The notes: generated by a model from the letters alone, not told the origin. A stretch of 64,000 nucleotides of DNA from GCA-2748575 sp965222725 (GCA_965222725.1 OZ244969.1:5828001-5892000), one strand, 5' to 3'. Shown: positions 16,981-25,718, numbered from the stretch's first letter. Translations and numbers: made by a program.

Positions 16981-18708
16981 TCAGGTATTGGGTACTGCCT
17001 GAGAAGCGGGTTTAACCTGTACCCACTGCTCCGGCGCCCTGTCAGGTGGCACATTCTTGATGCGCAGCAAACCGGACATTACCCGGGAAAAAACCGGCGC
17101 AGCCACCTGGCCGCCGTAGTACTGATCCCCTTTGGGATCATCAATCACCACCACCATGGCAATCTTGGGATCATTCACTGGCGCTACACCGGCAAACAGC
17201 GCCAGATAGCGGTGATCCTCGTAACCCATGGCCGATACCTTGTGTACCGTGCCGGTTTTTCCGGCCACCCGGTAACCAGGCACTTGCGCACGGGTGGCAG
17301 TACCGCCTTCCGCGGTGACTGTTTCCAGCATCTCCAGTACCTGGTTGGCAATATCCTCGCTCAACATCCGCTGGCCTTTTTCAGGATGCTCCACCTTTAA
17401 CAGCGAAAGCGGTTTTTTCAAACCGCCTGATCCAATCACCGAATAAGCTTGCGCCAACTGGAGCGATGTCACCGATAGTCCATAGCCATAGGACAATGTC
17501 GCCACCTCTATGGGCCGCCAGCGTTCTTTAAAAGGCATAATGCCGACACTTTCGCCGGGAAATCCGATACCGGTGGCCTCGCCCATGCCCACCCGGCGGA
17601 ACATATTGCTGATGGCATCCGGATCCAGCGACAGGGCCAGCTTGCTCGCCCCGACGTTGCTGGATTTGGTAATAATCCGGGTAACCGGAATCACGCCATA
17701 ATTGGACATGTCACGAATATGCTTGCGACCCAGTTTAATAAAACCGGGGCTGGTATTAACGTAACTGTCTGCCTTCCATTTACCGCTTTCCAGTGCCGCC
17801 GCAATGGTAAAGGGTTTTACTGTGGAGCCGGGTTCAAACACATCGGTTACGGCCCGGTTGCGGAAGTTAGGCACGTCCCGGCGGGAACGATTATTGGGGT
17901 TGTAGGATGGCTGGTTGGCCATCGCCAGAATTTCACCACTATCAATATCCAGAGCCACCACAGAACCGGCGGCGGCCTTATATTCGTTCACCGCTGTCAA
18001 CAGTTCTTTGTACGCAAGGTACTGGGCGCGCAAATCAATACTGAGTGTCAGGTCCTGACCCGGCTCGGCACTTTCGATCAGACCGATATCTTTCACTACA
18101 CGGCCATAAAGATCTTTCACTACCCGTTTTTTGCCATGGTGCCCCTGCAGGATGCCATCGTATGCCAGCTCGATACCTTCCTGACCGTTCTCGTCAATAT
18201 CGGTAAAACCAACCAGATGCGCAGCCACTTCGCCGGCAGGAAAATAGCGGTGATATTCCGTGAGCCCGTAGACACCACGCAATTCAAGCCCCAGCACTTC
18301 CGCCGCTTTATGGGGCGACATGTGCCGACGCAGATAAATAAAGCGTTTGTCCTGGTTTCGCAGCACACGATCCCGCAAACGGCTGACGGAGGTGTCCAGT
18401 TTTTTCGCCAGCAGAGGCCACTTGTTCTGATCCATCACCAGTCGCTGGGGATCTGCCCACACCGTAGTCATCGGCGTGCTCACCGCCAGAGGCTCTTTGT
18501 TGCGGTCCGTAATCAGGCCACGATAAGCAGGAATTTTTTCGCTGCGCACCACGCGTTTGTCGCCTTCGTCCTGCAAAAAGTCGCGATCCACCACCTGCAG
18601 ATAAACCACCCGGCTCGCCACCGCCACACCGGCACACACCATCAGCACCATTACCAGGTAATAGCGCCAGGGAAAGGCCATGGCTTGTTGGTCTGCGGTT
18701 TTTTTCAT
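16981..18708 (-). CDS. ftsI: Septal transpeptidase FtsI (PBP3)
   Basis: Class B penicillin-binding protein that cross-links septal murein with FtsW. The 575-residue protein has one N-terminal membrane anchor (about 15-36), a pedestal/dimerisation domain, and the transpeptidase domain with SXXK (S295-K298 in EPGSTVKPF), SXN (S349-N351 in TKSSNVGAS) and KTG (484-486 in AGKTGTVHK). All catalytic motifs are intact. It overlaps ftsL by 4 nt (ATGA). Confidence 0.98.
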   Translation of the reverse strand: MKKTADQQAMAFPWRYYLVMVLMVCAGVAVASRVVYLQVVDRDFLQDEGDKRVVRSEKIPAYRGLITDRNKEPLAVSTPMTTVWADPQRLVMDQNKWPLLAKKLDTSVSRLRDRVLRNQDKRFIYLRRHMSPHKAAEVLGLELRGVYGLTEYHRYFPAGEVAAHLVGFTDIDENGQEGIELAYDGILQGHHGKKRVVKDLYGRVVKDIGLIESAEPGQDLTLSIDLRAQYLAYKELLTAVNEYKAAAGSVVALDIDSGEILAMANQPSYNPNNRSRRDVPNFRNRAVTDVFEPGSTVKPFTIAAALESGKWKADSYVNTSPGFIKLGRKHIRDMSNYGVIPVTRIITKSSNVGASKLALSLDPDAISNMFRRVGMGEATGIGFPGESVGIMPFKERWRPIEVATLSYGYGLSVTSLQLAQAYSVIGSGGLKKPLSLLKVEHPEKGQRMLSEDIANQVLEMLETVTAEGGTATRAQVPGYRVAGKTGTVHKVSAMGYEDHRYLALFAGVAPVNDPKIAMVVVIDDPKGDQYYGGQVAAPVFSRVMSGLLRIKNVPPDRAPEQWVQVKPASQAVPNT

Positions 18709-19025
18709 TGGCTGATCATCACCACTTGTTGCGGGTCGGGCACATGCATTTTCAGTTTCTTGCTTGCCAGCCGTTCCACGCGGTTAAAGGAGCCCCAGGT
18801 GCTCTGTTCCAGCAACAGCTGGCCCCATTCGGTTTGTAATTCATTACGCTGATTCTGCAGATACTGAAATTCTGCAATCAGCTTGCGGGTCTGAAAGGTG
18901 GAATAAATCACACCGAAAGCAGACACCAGCATAAATAAAGCGGCCATGCTCACCAGCACCCAGGCTCTTGTGGAGCCGGCGAATCCGGTATCAGACTGTG
19001 ACTGGCTTTGACTGCGCTTTGCCAT
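18705..19025 (-). CDS. ftsL: Cell division protein FtsL
   Basis: Small bitopic protein of the FtsQLB complex that activates FtsWI. The 106 residues contain a basic, Gln/Ser-rich cytoplasmic tail, one membrane segment (AWVLVSMAALFMLVSAFGVIYS) and a periplasmic coiled coil with the conserved QLLLEQSTWGSFNRVERLASKKLKM. I chose ATG 19023-19025; a GTG at 19034 would add three residues but has its ribosome site too close. It lies 13 bp after rsmH. Confidence 0.92.
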   Translation of the reverse strand: MAKRSQSQSQSDTGFAGSTRAWVLVSMAALFMLVSAFGVIYSTFQTRKLIAEFQYLQNQRNELQTEWGQLLLEQSTWGSFNRVERLASKKLKMHVPDPQQVVMISQ

Positions 19026-19038
19026 AAAACTCACTGCC

Positions 19039-19980
19039 TCACTTTATTTTTTCGGCAACCCGCAACACAGCACTGCGGGATCGGACATTGGCTTCCACTT
19101 CTTCCGGCGATGCTTTCTGTGCTTTGCCCGCCAGTTTTAAACGGCGGTTGATTTCGCTGTCACGCAAAGGGAGCCCGCGAGGTGCATCGCCCTTCGCGTG
19201 CTGCTGCATAAAACGTTTGGCCAGGCGATCTTCCAGTGAGTGAAAGCTGATAACTGCCAGGCGGCCACCGGGTTTCAGTGCTTCCAGGCTGTCTTCCAGT
19301 GTTCTGGTCAGATCATCCAGTTCGCCATTAATAAAAATCCGGATACCCTGGAATGACCGGGTGGCCGGATGCTTGTGCTTTTCTTTTTTGGGAATCGTTT
19401 TTTCGATCAGCGCTGCCAGCTGAGTCGTGCGTGTCAGCGGCTGACTGTTACGCGCCTCCACGATGGCTCTGGCGATACGTCGTGCAAAACGCTCTTCGCC
19501 ATATTCCCTGAGCACAAATGTAATCTCTTCCTCCGGCGCATGAGCCAGCCAGTCAGCAGCAGATTCACCGGCGCTGTTGTTCATGCGCATATCCAACGGG
19601 CCGTCCTGCATAAAACTGAAGCCCCGGCTGGCATCATCCAGTTGCGGTGAAGACACACCCAGATCCAGCAGCACGCCGGATACATGCCCCTTCCAGGCTG
19701 TGCCTGTCTGAGTACTCACTGTGTCGAGCGCGTCTAGCAACATGGCAAATGACCCATGGACAATGTGAAACCGGGAATCCTCTTTCGCTAACTGCTCGCC
19801 AACACGAATAGCTTCCGGATCCTTGTCGAACGCCAGTAAACGACCTTGTTCGTTTAACCGGCTTAAAATTTCCCGGCTGTGCCCGCCGCGCCCGAAGGTG
19901 CCATCGATATACAACCCTGATTCATCGATCACCATGGCATCCACAGATTCGTGGAGCATCACCGGTTTATGTTCTGCCAT
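19039..19980 (-). CDS. rsmH: 16S rRNA (cytosine-1402-N4)-methyltransferase RsmH
   Basis: SAM-dependent methyltransferase that modifies C1402 in the ribosomal decoding centre; its partner for the 2'-O-methyl group, rsmI, is encoded 1.3 kb away. From ATG 19978-19980 it has 313 residues, equal to the E. coli enzyme (a GTG five codons upstream is rejected). Motifs: HKPVMLHESVDAM, the SAM loop DGTFGRGGHSREIL, LLDLGVSSPQLDDASRGFSF and AVISFHSLEDRLAKRFM. Confidence 0.97.
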   Translation of the reverse strand: MAEHKPVMLHESVDAMVIDESGLYIDGTFGRGGHSREILSRLNEQGRLLAFDKDPEAIRVGEQLAKEDSRFHIVHGSFAMLLDALDTVSTQTGTAWKGHVSGVLLDLGVSSPQLDDASRGFSFMQDGPLDMRMNNSAGESAADWLAHAPEEEITFVLREYGEERFARRIARAIVEARNSQPLTRTTQLAALIEKTIPKKEKHKHPATRSFQGIRIFINGELDDLTRTLEDSLEALKPGGRLAVISFHSLEDRLAKRFMQQHAKGDAPRGLPLRDSEINRRLKLAGKAQKASPEEVEANVRSRSAVLRVAEKIK

Positions 19981-19995
19981 GAGCGTCGTCCGCAC

Positions 19996-20454
19996 CTAGA
20001 GTGACAGCGTCATCATGTCGGCCGGGAGTTCTTCATCTCCCAGGTTGTCCTCTTCAAGCCATGCATCACGCTTTTCGTTCCAGAGGTCTTCGCACCAGAT
20101 TTCAAATTTTTTGCCCTGTCCCACCAGCATGATCTTTTTGTCCAGTTGCGCGTAATTGCGCAACACCGGCGGAATCACCAGGCGGCCGTTGCTGTCCATT
20201 TCCACGTCGGTGGCGTGCCCGATCAACAGACGCTGTACCCGTCGAGCGGCTTTGTTAAAACTGGGCAGTGCTTCTATTTTGCGTTCGATCTCCAGCCAGT
20301 CTTCGATGGGATAAAGCAGTAAGCATTTTTCCTCGGTGTCGATGGTGGCTACCATCTGACCCTCACAGCGTTCCTGCAATGAATCACGATAGCGGGTTGG
20401 CATTGCCATCCTGCCCTTCGCATCCAGATTGATTGCATTTACGCCTCGAAACAC
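19996..20454 (-). CDS. mraZ: Transcriptional regulator MraZ
   Basis: AbrB-like DNA-binding protein that represses its own promoter at the head of the division/cell-wall cluster. The 152 residues match the E. coli length and show the duplicated fold with NLDAKGRMAMPTRYRDSL and DSNGRLVIPPVLRNYA. The start is GTG at 20452-20454. It is the first gene of the minus-strand cluster. Direct repeats that fit MraZ boxes overlap the promoter start region upstream, so autoregulation is likely. Confidence 0.96.
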   Translation of the reverse strand: MFRGVNAINLDAKGRMAMPTRYRDSLQERCEGQMVATIDTEEKCLLLYPIEDWLEIERKIEALPSFNKAARRVQRLLIGHATDVEMDSNGRLVIPPVLRNYAQLDKKIMLVGQGKKFEIWCEDLWNEKRDAWLEEDNLGDEELPADMMTLSL

Positions 20455-20559
20455 GTCGTTGATTCCGCTCTATCTGCTCTTGCTGCTCTGGCGTTCACCG
20501 CCGCTGCGTTTGATGAGGTCGGAGAACCTAAATTTATTAGCTCCAATCCTCACCACCGA

Positions 20560-20620
20560 ATTCCACTTTGTGGGCATTTATCTCCAAATAATTCCACTTT
20601 TACCCACTTTGCACCACTTT
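20560..20620 (-). promoter_or_regulatory. MraZ-box direct repeats
   Basis: Read on the minus strand, three contiguous 10-bp units AAAGTGGTGC, AAAGTGGGTA, AAAGTGGAAT occupy 20591-20620, and a fourth AAAGTGGAAT lies at 20560-20569, about three helical turns further. MraZ is known to bind GTGG/TGGG-type repeats with 10-bp periodicity in front of mraZ. Here the array begins a few bases after the predicted transcription start. The repeats are seen directly; MraZ binding is inferred. Confidence 0.75.
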
Positions 20621-20625
20621 TTCAC

Positions 20626-20655
20626 ACTATAGGGATCGCGCAGCCTTATTGTCAA
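20626..20655 (-). promoter_or_regulatory. Sigma70 promoter of the mraZ division/cell-wall cluster
   Basis: A consensus -35 TTGACA (20650-20655, minus strand) and -10 TATAGT (20626-20631) separated by 18 bp. This is the strongest-looking promoter in the window. It predicts a start near 20619, giving a leader of about 165 nt to the mraZ GTG, with the repeat array directly overlapping the start. Confidence 0.8.
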
Positions 20656-20883
20656 GAAAGGCCGGAGGGCAAAAACCGTGATATGCCACCAAAAAACAAC
20701 AAGTTACGGGTAACTGGCAGGTAAAAGACAGGAGCAGGATTGAAAAATAGTGAAGGCTTTCAGAACCTTAACAGCGGCAAGTTAAAGTGAATTCTGAAGA
20801 ATGATAATTTTTTGCGATAAAAATCGAAGTTTCTATAAACAATCTGGGCAAAAATTCGCCACATGACTGGGCATGGGAAGGAA

Positions 20884-21243
20884 ATATAAAGTCGGCCGAT
20901 AAGCCGGGTTCTGTCGCGGGCAATCATTCCTCTAGGATTTGCGTCACCGCAAACCTCAAGCAACCTACCCGAACTCAGTGCGGGTCACACCAATGAGTTC
21001 CTATTTGGTCTTGCTCCAGGTGGGGTTTACCATCGCCGTGCCTGTTACCAGCCACGCGGTGCGCTCTTACCGCACCTTTTCACCCTTGCCGGTCATTGCT
21101 GACTTAGGCGGTTTCCTTTCTGCTGCACTTTCCGTAGGCTCTCGCCCCCCAGGCGTTACCTGGCACCTTACCCTGTGGAGCCCGGACTTTCCTCTCCCCC
21201 TGTTTACAAGAAACAGAGGCAGCGATTGCCTGGCCGACTTTAT
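20884..21243 (-). ncRNA. rnpB: RNase P RNA component (type A)
   Basis: Catalytic RNA that trims the 5' leader of tRNA precursors with the RnpA protein. On the minus strand the conserved elements occur in order: GAGGAAAGTCCGGGCTCC, then GGTGCCAGGTAACGCCTGG, the AAGGGTGAAAAGGTGCGGTA region, TGGTAAACCCCACC, and near the 3' end ACAGAACCCGGCTTATCGG. The ends AAAGTCGGCC (from 21241) and GGCCGACTTT (20888-20897) pair to form helix P1, which sets the boundaries to within a few bases. Length about 360 nt, a normal bacterial type A size. Confidence 0.95.
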
Positions 21244-21250
21244 GGAACGC

Positions 21251-21279
21251 AAGTTAGCGGCAATTAACCTTCAGCGCAA
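21251..21279 (-). promoter_or_regulatory. Probable sigma70 promoter of rnpB
   Basis: TTGCGC (21274-21279) and TAACTT (21251-21256) on the minus strand are 17 bp apart, and the predicted start (about 21243) coincides with the 5' side of helix P1 of the RNase P RNA. The -35 lies right at the end of rsmI. Confidence 0.55.
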
Positions 21280-21282
21280 GCG

Positions 21283-22134
21283 CTATTGTTCCCGGCTGGC
21301 CAGAACCGCCTGGTAAAGCTGGTTCTTTTTGTAGTCTGTAAGCCTTGCCACAAGGTCGCAGGCCTTTTTCAGGGGCAGACCCTCTGCCGCCAGCTCCACT
21401 GCGCTCAGCACATCTGCCGGCACCTCAGTGTCCGTCATTTTCTGCGGGGGACTGATCAACACCACCCATTCACCCTTCTGCAAATCGGCATCTGCTTGCA
21501 ACAATGCGATCAGCTCTGCAGCGGTACCATTGAAAAAACGCTCAAAGGTTTTGGTCAGCTCCTTGGCAAGACAGAGATCACGCTGCCCGTCCAGATCCTG
21601 AATCAGCTGCAACAAATCCAGAATCCGCCGCGGCGACTCATAGAGTACCAGTGTGCCGGGCTCGTTGATCACCGCAGCCAGTGCCTGACGCCGGGGCCCG
21701 GTTTTTTGCGGTAAAAAACCCACAAACAGAAACCGGTCGGTGGGCAAACCACTGGCGCACAGGGCTGTAACTGCCGCACAGGCACCGGGCACCGGCACCA
21801 CCTGGTATCCGGCCGCACGCACCTCATTCACCAGCACATAGCCCGGATCACTGATCAATGGCGTACCGGCATCAGAAATCAGCGCTACCTGCTGCCCCTG
21901 GGCCAGGCGCTCAAGCAAACCGCGAATGCGCGCGGATTCATTGTGTTCATGAAGGGAAATCAACAGCGTATCGATCTGATAGGCTTGCAGCAGCTTTTTG
22001 CTGTGGCGGGTATCTTCCGCCGCCACAACATCAACGGCTTGTAAAATTTTTAGGGCGCGCTGGCTAATATCATCGAGATTCCCAATGGGTGTCGCTACAA
22101 TATACAGAATTCCCGGATCACTCGGACCACTCAT
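21283..22134 (-). CDS. rsmI: 16S rRNA (cytidine-1402-2'-O)-methyltransferase RsmI
   Basis: Completes the m4Cm1402 modification begun by RsmH. The 283 residues carry the tetrapyrrole-methylase fold: LYIVATPIGNLDDISQRAL at the N-terminus, VDVVAAEDTRHSKKLL, LISDAGTPLISDPGY for SAM binding, and VPGACAAVTALCASGLPTDRFLF. Divergent from lpoA with only 20 bp between the two starts, so the two promoters must overlap the coding regions. The same rsmI/lpoA divergent pair occurs in many gammaproteobacteria. Confidence 0.97.
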   Translation of the reverse strand: MSGPSDPGILYIVATPIGNLDDISQRALKILQAVDVVAAEDTRHSKKLLQAYQIDTLLISLHEHNESARIRGLLERLAQGQQVALISDAGTPLISDPGYVLVNEVRAAGYQVVPVPGACAAVTALCASGLPTDRFLFVGFLPQKTGPRRQALAAVINEPGTLVLYESPRRILDLLQLIQDLDGQRDLCLAKELTKTFERFFNGTAAELIALLQADADLQKGEWVVLISPPQKMTDTEVPADVLSAVELAAEGLPLKKACDLVARLTDYKKNQLYQAVLASREQ

Positions 22135-22154
22135 AGTTTTAACGAACCTCGATC

Positions 22155-24146
22155 ATGATGATAAAAACGCTGTTTATTGCGCTGATACTAATCACTATTG
22201 CCGGATGCGACAACGGCCGCATACAACCCGATGGCCCGTTGGCCCCGGAAGATCCGGTAGCCGCACTACTGGAACAGGCCGCAAACCTGCCTTCCCCACA
22301 GGCAGAAAAGCTGATGCTGGAGGCCGTGGCCCTGCTGCGCAAAGACAACAAAACCGGCGAAGCCCAGCGAATTCTGGATTCCGTGGACCCCAACATTCTC
22401 GGTGGCGATCTCAAGGCACGCTTTATTCTGGAGGCCTCCCGGCTGGCTCTGATAAACCAGAATATAGATCTGGCCAAGAAACTGCTCACCACTGACCAGA
22501 TGCAGCTGCTCTCCATTACCCCCACACTTCCCATTGAGCTTCAGAATGAAATCAGCCTGCTGAGAGCGGTAGTCTATGAATACAGCGGCGAGTTTTTTCA
22601 GGCAGCACAGGAACGGATTTTCATCGCCGCCATGCTGAATGAAGAAGAACGCAGCGCCAATCAGGAAATGATCTGGCAGGACCTGACAGCGATTCCCACG
22701 GATATGCTGGAAGTGCTGTCACGCAATGCGGCCAGCCTGGAAACCGCCGGCTGGTTTGAGCTGGGCTATCTGTACAAAGCCTATCAGGACGACCTGGACA
22801 ACCAGATACAGAAACTCAACCAGTGGCGCCAGCGCTATCCGCAACACCCGGCAGCAGTGGAAATGCCACACGCCATTGCCGTACTCACCGATTTGCTGAA
22901 CAGACGCCCCACCCGCATAGCAGTCATGCTACCCACCAAGGGCCGCCTCTGGCCTGCCGCCAGAGCCATTCGCAACGGCTTTATGTCCGCCCACTATGCC
23001 GCCATGGAAACCCGGCAACAGACGAACAATGACCAGGAACCGTTGCTGATCCGCTTTTATGACTCCTCGACCCTTGCCCTGTTCGAGAAGAATTATCAGC
23101 AGGCCATGGATGACGGTGCCCAGCTGATTATCGGACCACTGCAAAAAGAAAACGTGAAACACCTGCAACGCCAGGAAACCCTGAGCGTTCCCACCATTGC
23201 CCTGAACTATGGGATTCCCGACTGGGAAAACCCCGACAACCTGTATCAGTTCGGCCTGTCTGCAGAAGATGAAGCCCGCCAGGTAGCGGAAAGAGCCTGG
23301 AATCGCGAGTTCGAGAATGCCGGCGTGCTTTACCCCGAAGATGAATGGGGTCAACGGGTCTACGATGCCTTTGCCGAGCACTGGGTATCACTGGAAGGCA
23401 ATGTCAGTGCCAGTGCCGCTTACTCAGAAAGCAACTCACTCTCCAACGCCATCAAACAAATGCTGCTGATTGAACAAAGCCAGAGCCGCTATTACGAACT
23501 GGCCCGCATTATTGGCATGCGCCCGGAATTTCAGCCCCGCCGCCGTCAGGACATTGATTTTGTCTTTGTATTCGCCTCCCCCAAGCAGGGCCGGCAAATC
23601 AAGCCCCTGTTCGACTTTCACTACGGCGCAGATATTCCCCTGCTGGCCTCTTCCCGCATCTACGAGGGCGAGGCCAATCCTGATCTGGACAAGGACATGA
23701 ACTCAGTGGAGTTCTGCGATATTCCCTGGGTATTTGGCGAAGCCAGCAAAGCCAAGCGCATGCTGGAGGAAGCCTGGCCCGACGCCGACTACCGTTTTCA
23801 CCGCCTGCATGCCCTGGGGGTGGACGCCTACCGGCTGCATTCGCGCATTCAGCTGCTGACCGCCGTTGAAGGTGCCAAATTTTTTGGGGCCACCGGGTCT
23901 TTATCTTTAACACCGGCAAACACCATTGAACGCACCCTCACCTGGGCAAAATTCAAGGGTGGCTACGCCCGGGAAATCCCCAACATCCAGAGAACCAAGG
24001 AACCCGGTGACTCACTCAACGCACAACCCGCCACAGAATCAACGCCAGCTGGGGCAGGAAATCGAACAGAAAGTGCGGCGTTATCTGGAGTCCGAAGCGC
24101 TGCACTTCAGGGAAGCCAACTACACCTGCAAGATGGGCGAAATTGA
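22155..24146 (+). CDS. lpoA: LppC-family lipoprotein, probable penicillin-binding protein activator LpoA
   Basis: Outer-membrane lipoprotein that reaches through the murein and stimulates PBP1a in E. coli. A lipoprotein signal is visible (LITIAGC, acylated Cys18), followed by a helical TPR-like N-terminal domain (to about residue 250) and a C-terminal periplasmic-binding-protein-like LppC domain starting near RPTRIAVMLPTKGRLWPAARAIRNGF. The 663 residues include a C-terminal tail of about 45 residues, after the family-like end around WAKFKGGYAREIP, that is low in conserved features and is encoded out of frame over the first 140 nt of yraN. The tail may be real or reflect a lost stop. The activator role is from the family. 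Confidence 0.9.
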   Translation: MMIKTLFIALILITIAGCDNGRIQPDGPLAPEDPVAALLEQAANLPSPQAEKLMLEAVALLRKDNKTGEAQRILDSVDPNILGGDLKARFILEASRLALINQNIDLAKKLLTTDQMQLLSITPTLPIELQNEISLLRAVVYEYSGEFFQAAQERIFIAAMLNEEERSANQEMIWQDLTAIPTDMLEVLSRNAASLETAGWFELGYLYKAYQDDLDNQIQKLNQWRQRYPQHPAAVEMPHAIAVLTDLLNRRPTRIAVMLPTKGRLWPAARAIRNGFMSAHYAAMETRQQTNNDQEPLLIRFYDSSTLALFEKNYQQAMDDGAQLIIGPLQKENVKHLQRQETLSVPTIALNYGIPDWENPDNLYQFGLSAEDEARQVAERAWNREFENAGVLYPEDEWGQRVYDAFAEHWVSLEGNVSASAAYSESNSLSNAIKQMLLIEQSQSRYYELARIIGMRPEFQPRRRQDIDFVFVFASPKQGRQIKPLFDFHYGADIPLLASSRIYEGEANPDLDKDMNSVEFCDIPWVFGEASKAKRMLEEAWPDADYRFHRLHALGVDAYRLHSRIQLLTAVEGAKFFGATGSLSLTPANTIERTLTWAKFKGGYAREIPNIQRTKEPGDSLNAQPATESTPAGAGNRTESAALSGVRSAALQGSQLHLQDGRN

Positions 24147-24393
24147 TCTGATCATGCTGGATCGGGACACCTTGGTGTTCGTGGAAGTGCGCTACCGTAA
24201 GGACGGCGACTTCTGCAATCCGCTGGAAACAGTCACCCGCTCCAAACAACGCAAGATCATCAAGGCCGCCTCCCACTATCTGCTCACCCGCCTCAAGAGT
24301 CATGATATCCCCTGCCGCTTCGATGTGGTGGGTGTTACCCGGGAGTGCGGCGACCGCTATCACTTTGACTGGATAAAAAGCGCTTTCTACTAG
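24007..24393 (+). CDS. yraN: YraN/UPF0102 family nuclease-fold protein
   Basis: A 128-residue protein of the UPF0102 family, which has a Holliday-junction-resolvase/restriction-like fold; the cellular role is not settled. The core motif GEIDLIMLDRDTLVFVEVRYRKD holds the E..D..EVR acidic pattern expected of a nuclease active site, and AASHYLLTRL follows. I start at GTG 24007, which has AAGGAA five bases upstream; family members begin with a similar QLGQEIEQKVRRYLE region. The gene starts 140 nt inside the lpoA frame. It belongs to the lpoA-yraN-diaA-dolP group, the same order as E. coli yraM-N-O-P. Confidence 0.88.
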   Translation: MTHSTHNPPQNQRQLGQEIEQKVRRYLESEALHFREANYTCKMGEIDLIMLDRDTLVFVEVRYRKDGDFCNPLETVTRSKQRKIIKAASHYLLTRLKSHDIPCRFDVVGVTRECGDRYHFDWIKSAFY

Positions 24394-24461
24394 GGAAGCT
24401 CTGATCACCCCTCTATCCATGCGAATGCAGCTCCGCATTTAAACCTGCTACGGTTTCACCG

Positions 24462-24467
24462 TATAAT
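24462..24467 (+). promoter_or_regulatory. Possible -10 element ahead of diaA
   Basis: A perfect TATAAT lies 32 bp before the diaA ATG in the 106-bp yraN-diaA gap. No good -35 stands at 16-18 bp upstream, so an internal promoter for diaA-dolP is only suggested. Confidence 0.35.
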
Positions 24468-24499
24468 TGGGCCACACTCATCAGGATCTGGACGTCGGC

Positions 24500-25087
24500 A
24501 TGCTGGAAGAACGCGTTAGCAATCTATTTGACGATCGAATCGAGGCCCACTTTAACGCCAAGGAAACGATGACACCGGTGATAGCCCAGGCCGGCGAGCT
24601 GCTGGTGCAGGCACTGCTCAGCGACGGCAAGGTTGTCTGCTGCGGCAATGGTGGTTCCGCCGGAGTGGCAGCCATGTTCACCGCAAAAATGCTGGACCGC
24701 TTCGAAAGAGAGCGCCCTGCTCTGCCGGCCATCAGCCTGTCTGCTGATGCCACTACAATGACCGCCGTGGCCGAAGACTACAGTTTCAGCGAAGTGTTCT
24801 CCAAACAGATACGGGCGATCGGCCAACCCAATGATTTGTTGCTGGCCATTACCACCTCAGGTCGGTCGGCCAATATGGTACAGGCGGTGCAGGCTGCCCA
24901 CGATCGGGAAATGACCGTACTGGTACTGTCTGCCAAAGATGGCGGTGATGTGGCCCGACTGCTGTACCCGGAAGATATGGAAATCCGGGTGGCCCCGAAT
25001 TCCCTGGCGCTGATTCATGAGCTGCATCTGGTGGTACTGCATATGTTATGTGATCTGGTCGATGGCCAGTTATTTGGAATGGAGTAA
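24500..25087 (+). CDS. diaA: DiaA-like SIS-domain protein, replication initiation factor
   Basis: A 195-residue SIS-domain protein resembling DiaA (196 residues in E. coli), a tetramer that binds DnaA and promotes its assembly on oriC. The motifs CCGNGGSAGVAAMFTAKMLDRFERERPALPAISLSAD and LLLAITTSGRSANMVQAV match the GmhA/DiaA superfamily. Context (lpoA-yraN upstream, dolP downstream) favours DiaA over the heptose isomerase GmhA. Start taken at ATG 24500 (MLEERVSNLF); a TTG eleven codons earlier falls in the TATAAT box and is rejected. Confidence 0.88.
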   Translation: MLEERVSNLFDDRIEAHFNAKETMTPVIAQAGELLVQALLSDGKVVCCGNGGSAGVAAMFTAKMLDRFERERPALPAISLSADATTMTAVAEDYSFSEVFSKQIRAIGQPNDLLLAITTSGRSANMVQAVQAAHDREMTVLVLSAKDGGDVARLLYPEDMEIRVAPNSLALIHELHLVVLHMLCDLVDGQLFGME

Positions 25088-25096
25088 AGTTTCCAC

Positions 25097-25705
25097 ATGT
25101 TGAAAACATCTTTTTGCGCCCTCCACGCCCGGCGCCGGCTGTTAACCCTGGTCATCACCTGCATGGCCATGCTGAGCACTGGCTGTGCGTCTATCGTCGC
25201 CTCCATGAGCGAACCCGGCCACATCGATGAGCCCGGCAACAAACGCACCTTCGGCACTTATGTGGAAGACCAGAATATTGAGGTCAAGATCAAGGCAAAC
25301 CTGCTCAATGCCGACGAGCGCTATAATGACGCCCACCTTTCCATTTTCAGCTACAACCGCATCGTGCTGCTAACCGGCCAGGTGCCTTCGCAGGATTTGC
25401 TGGACCGGGCCACCCGAATTGCAGAAAAAGTTCGCCTGGTACGCAAGGTTCACAATGAAATGACGGTTGCCGAACCCACCTCACTGGCAGACCGTGTCAA
25501 CGACAGCTGGATCACCACCAAAATCAATGCCCACATGCTGGCCACCAAGGATTTCCCCGCCTCGCGGGTACAGGTGCTGACCGAAGCCGGCGTGGTGTAT
25601 CTGATGGGATTACTGACGGAAAACGAAGCCAACTGGGCAGTGGATATTGTGCGCCAGGTGTATGGCGTGAAGAAAATTGTGAAGATTATCGAATACCGCA
25701 GCTGA
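25097..25705 (+). CDS. dolP: Outer-membrane lipoprotein with two BON domains (DolP/YraP)
   Basis: A 202-residue lipoprotein: basic N-terminus, hydrophobic segment and lipobox LSTGC (Cys30), then two BON domains (about residues 60-120 and 132-198). DolP supports outer-membrane integrity and the BAM complex in E. coli and binds anionic phospholipid at division sites. The first BON begins near DQNIEVKIKANLLNADERYNDAHLSIFSYNRIVLLTG and the second near DSWITTKINAHMLATKDFPASRVQVLTEAGVVYLMG. It starts 9 bp after diaA and is followed by a strong terminator. Confidence 0.92.
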   Translation: MLKTSFCALHARRRLLTLVITCMAMLSTGCASIVASMSEPGHIDEPGNKRTFGTYVEDQNIEVKIKANLLNADERYNDAHLSIFSYNRIVLLTGQVPSQDLLDRATRIAEKVRLVRKVHNEMTVAEPTSLADRVNDSWITTKINAHMLATKDFPASRVQVLTEAGVVYLMGLLTENEANWAVDIVRQVYGVKKIVKIIEYRS

Positions 25706-25718
25706 AAAATGAACGCAT

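Larger units (their letters stand above)
20455..20883. other. 429-bp gene-free region between mraZ and rnpB
   Basis: Bases 20455-20655 hold the long mraZ leader, the MraZ-box repeats and the cluster promoter. In 20656-20883, downstream of the RNase P RNA on the minus strand, I see no gene, no convincing terminator (only a weak TGGGCA/GCCA stem near 20847-20863) and no promoter; it is AT-rich. A 67-codon open frame there overlaps rnpB and is not credible. Confidence 0.6.

Noticed and set aside
20760..21316. Open frames of 60-125 codons on both strands around 21000
   Set aside because: They overlap the RNase P RNA, whose conserved structure explains the sequence.
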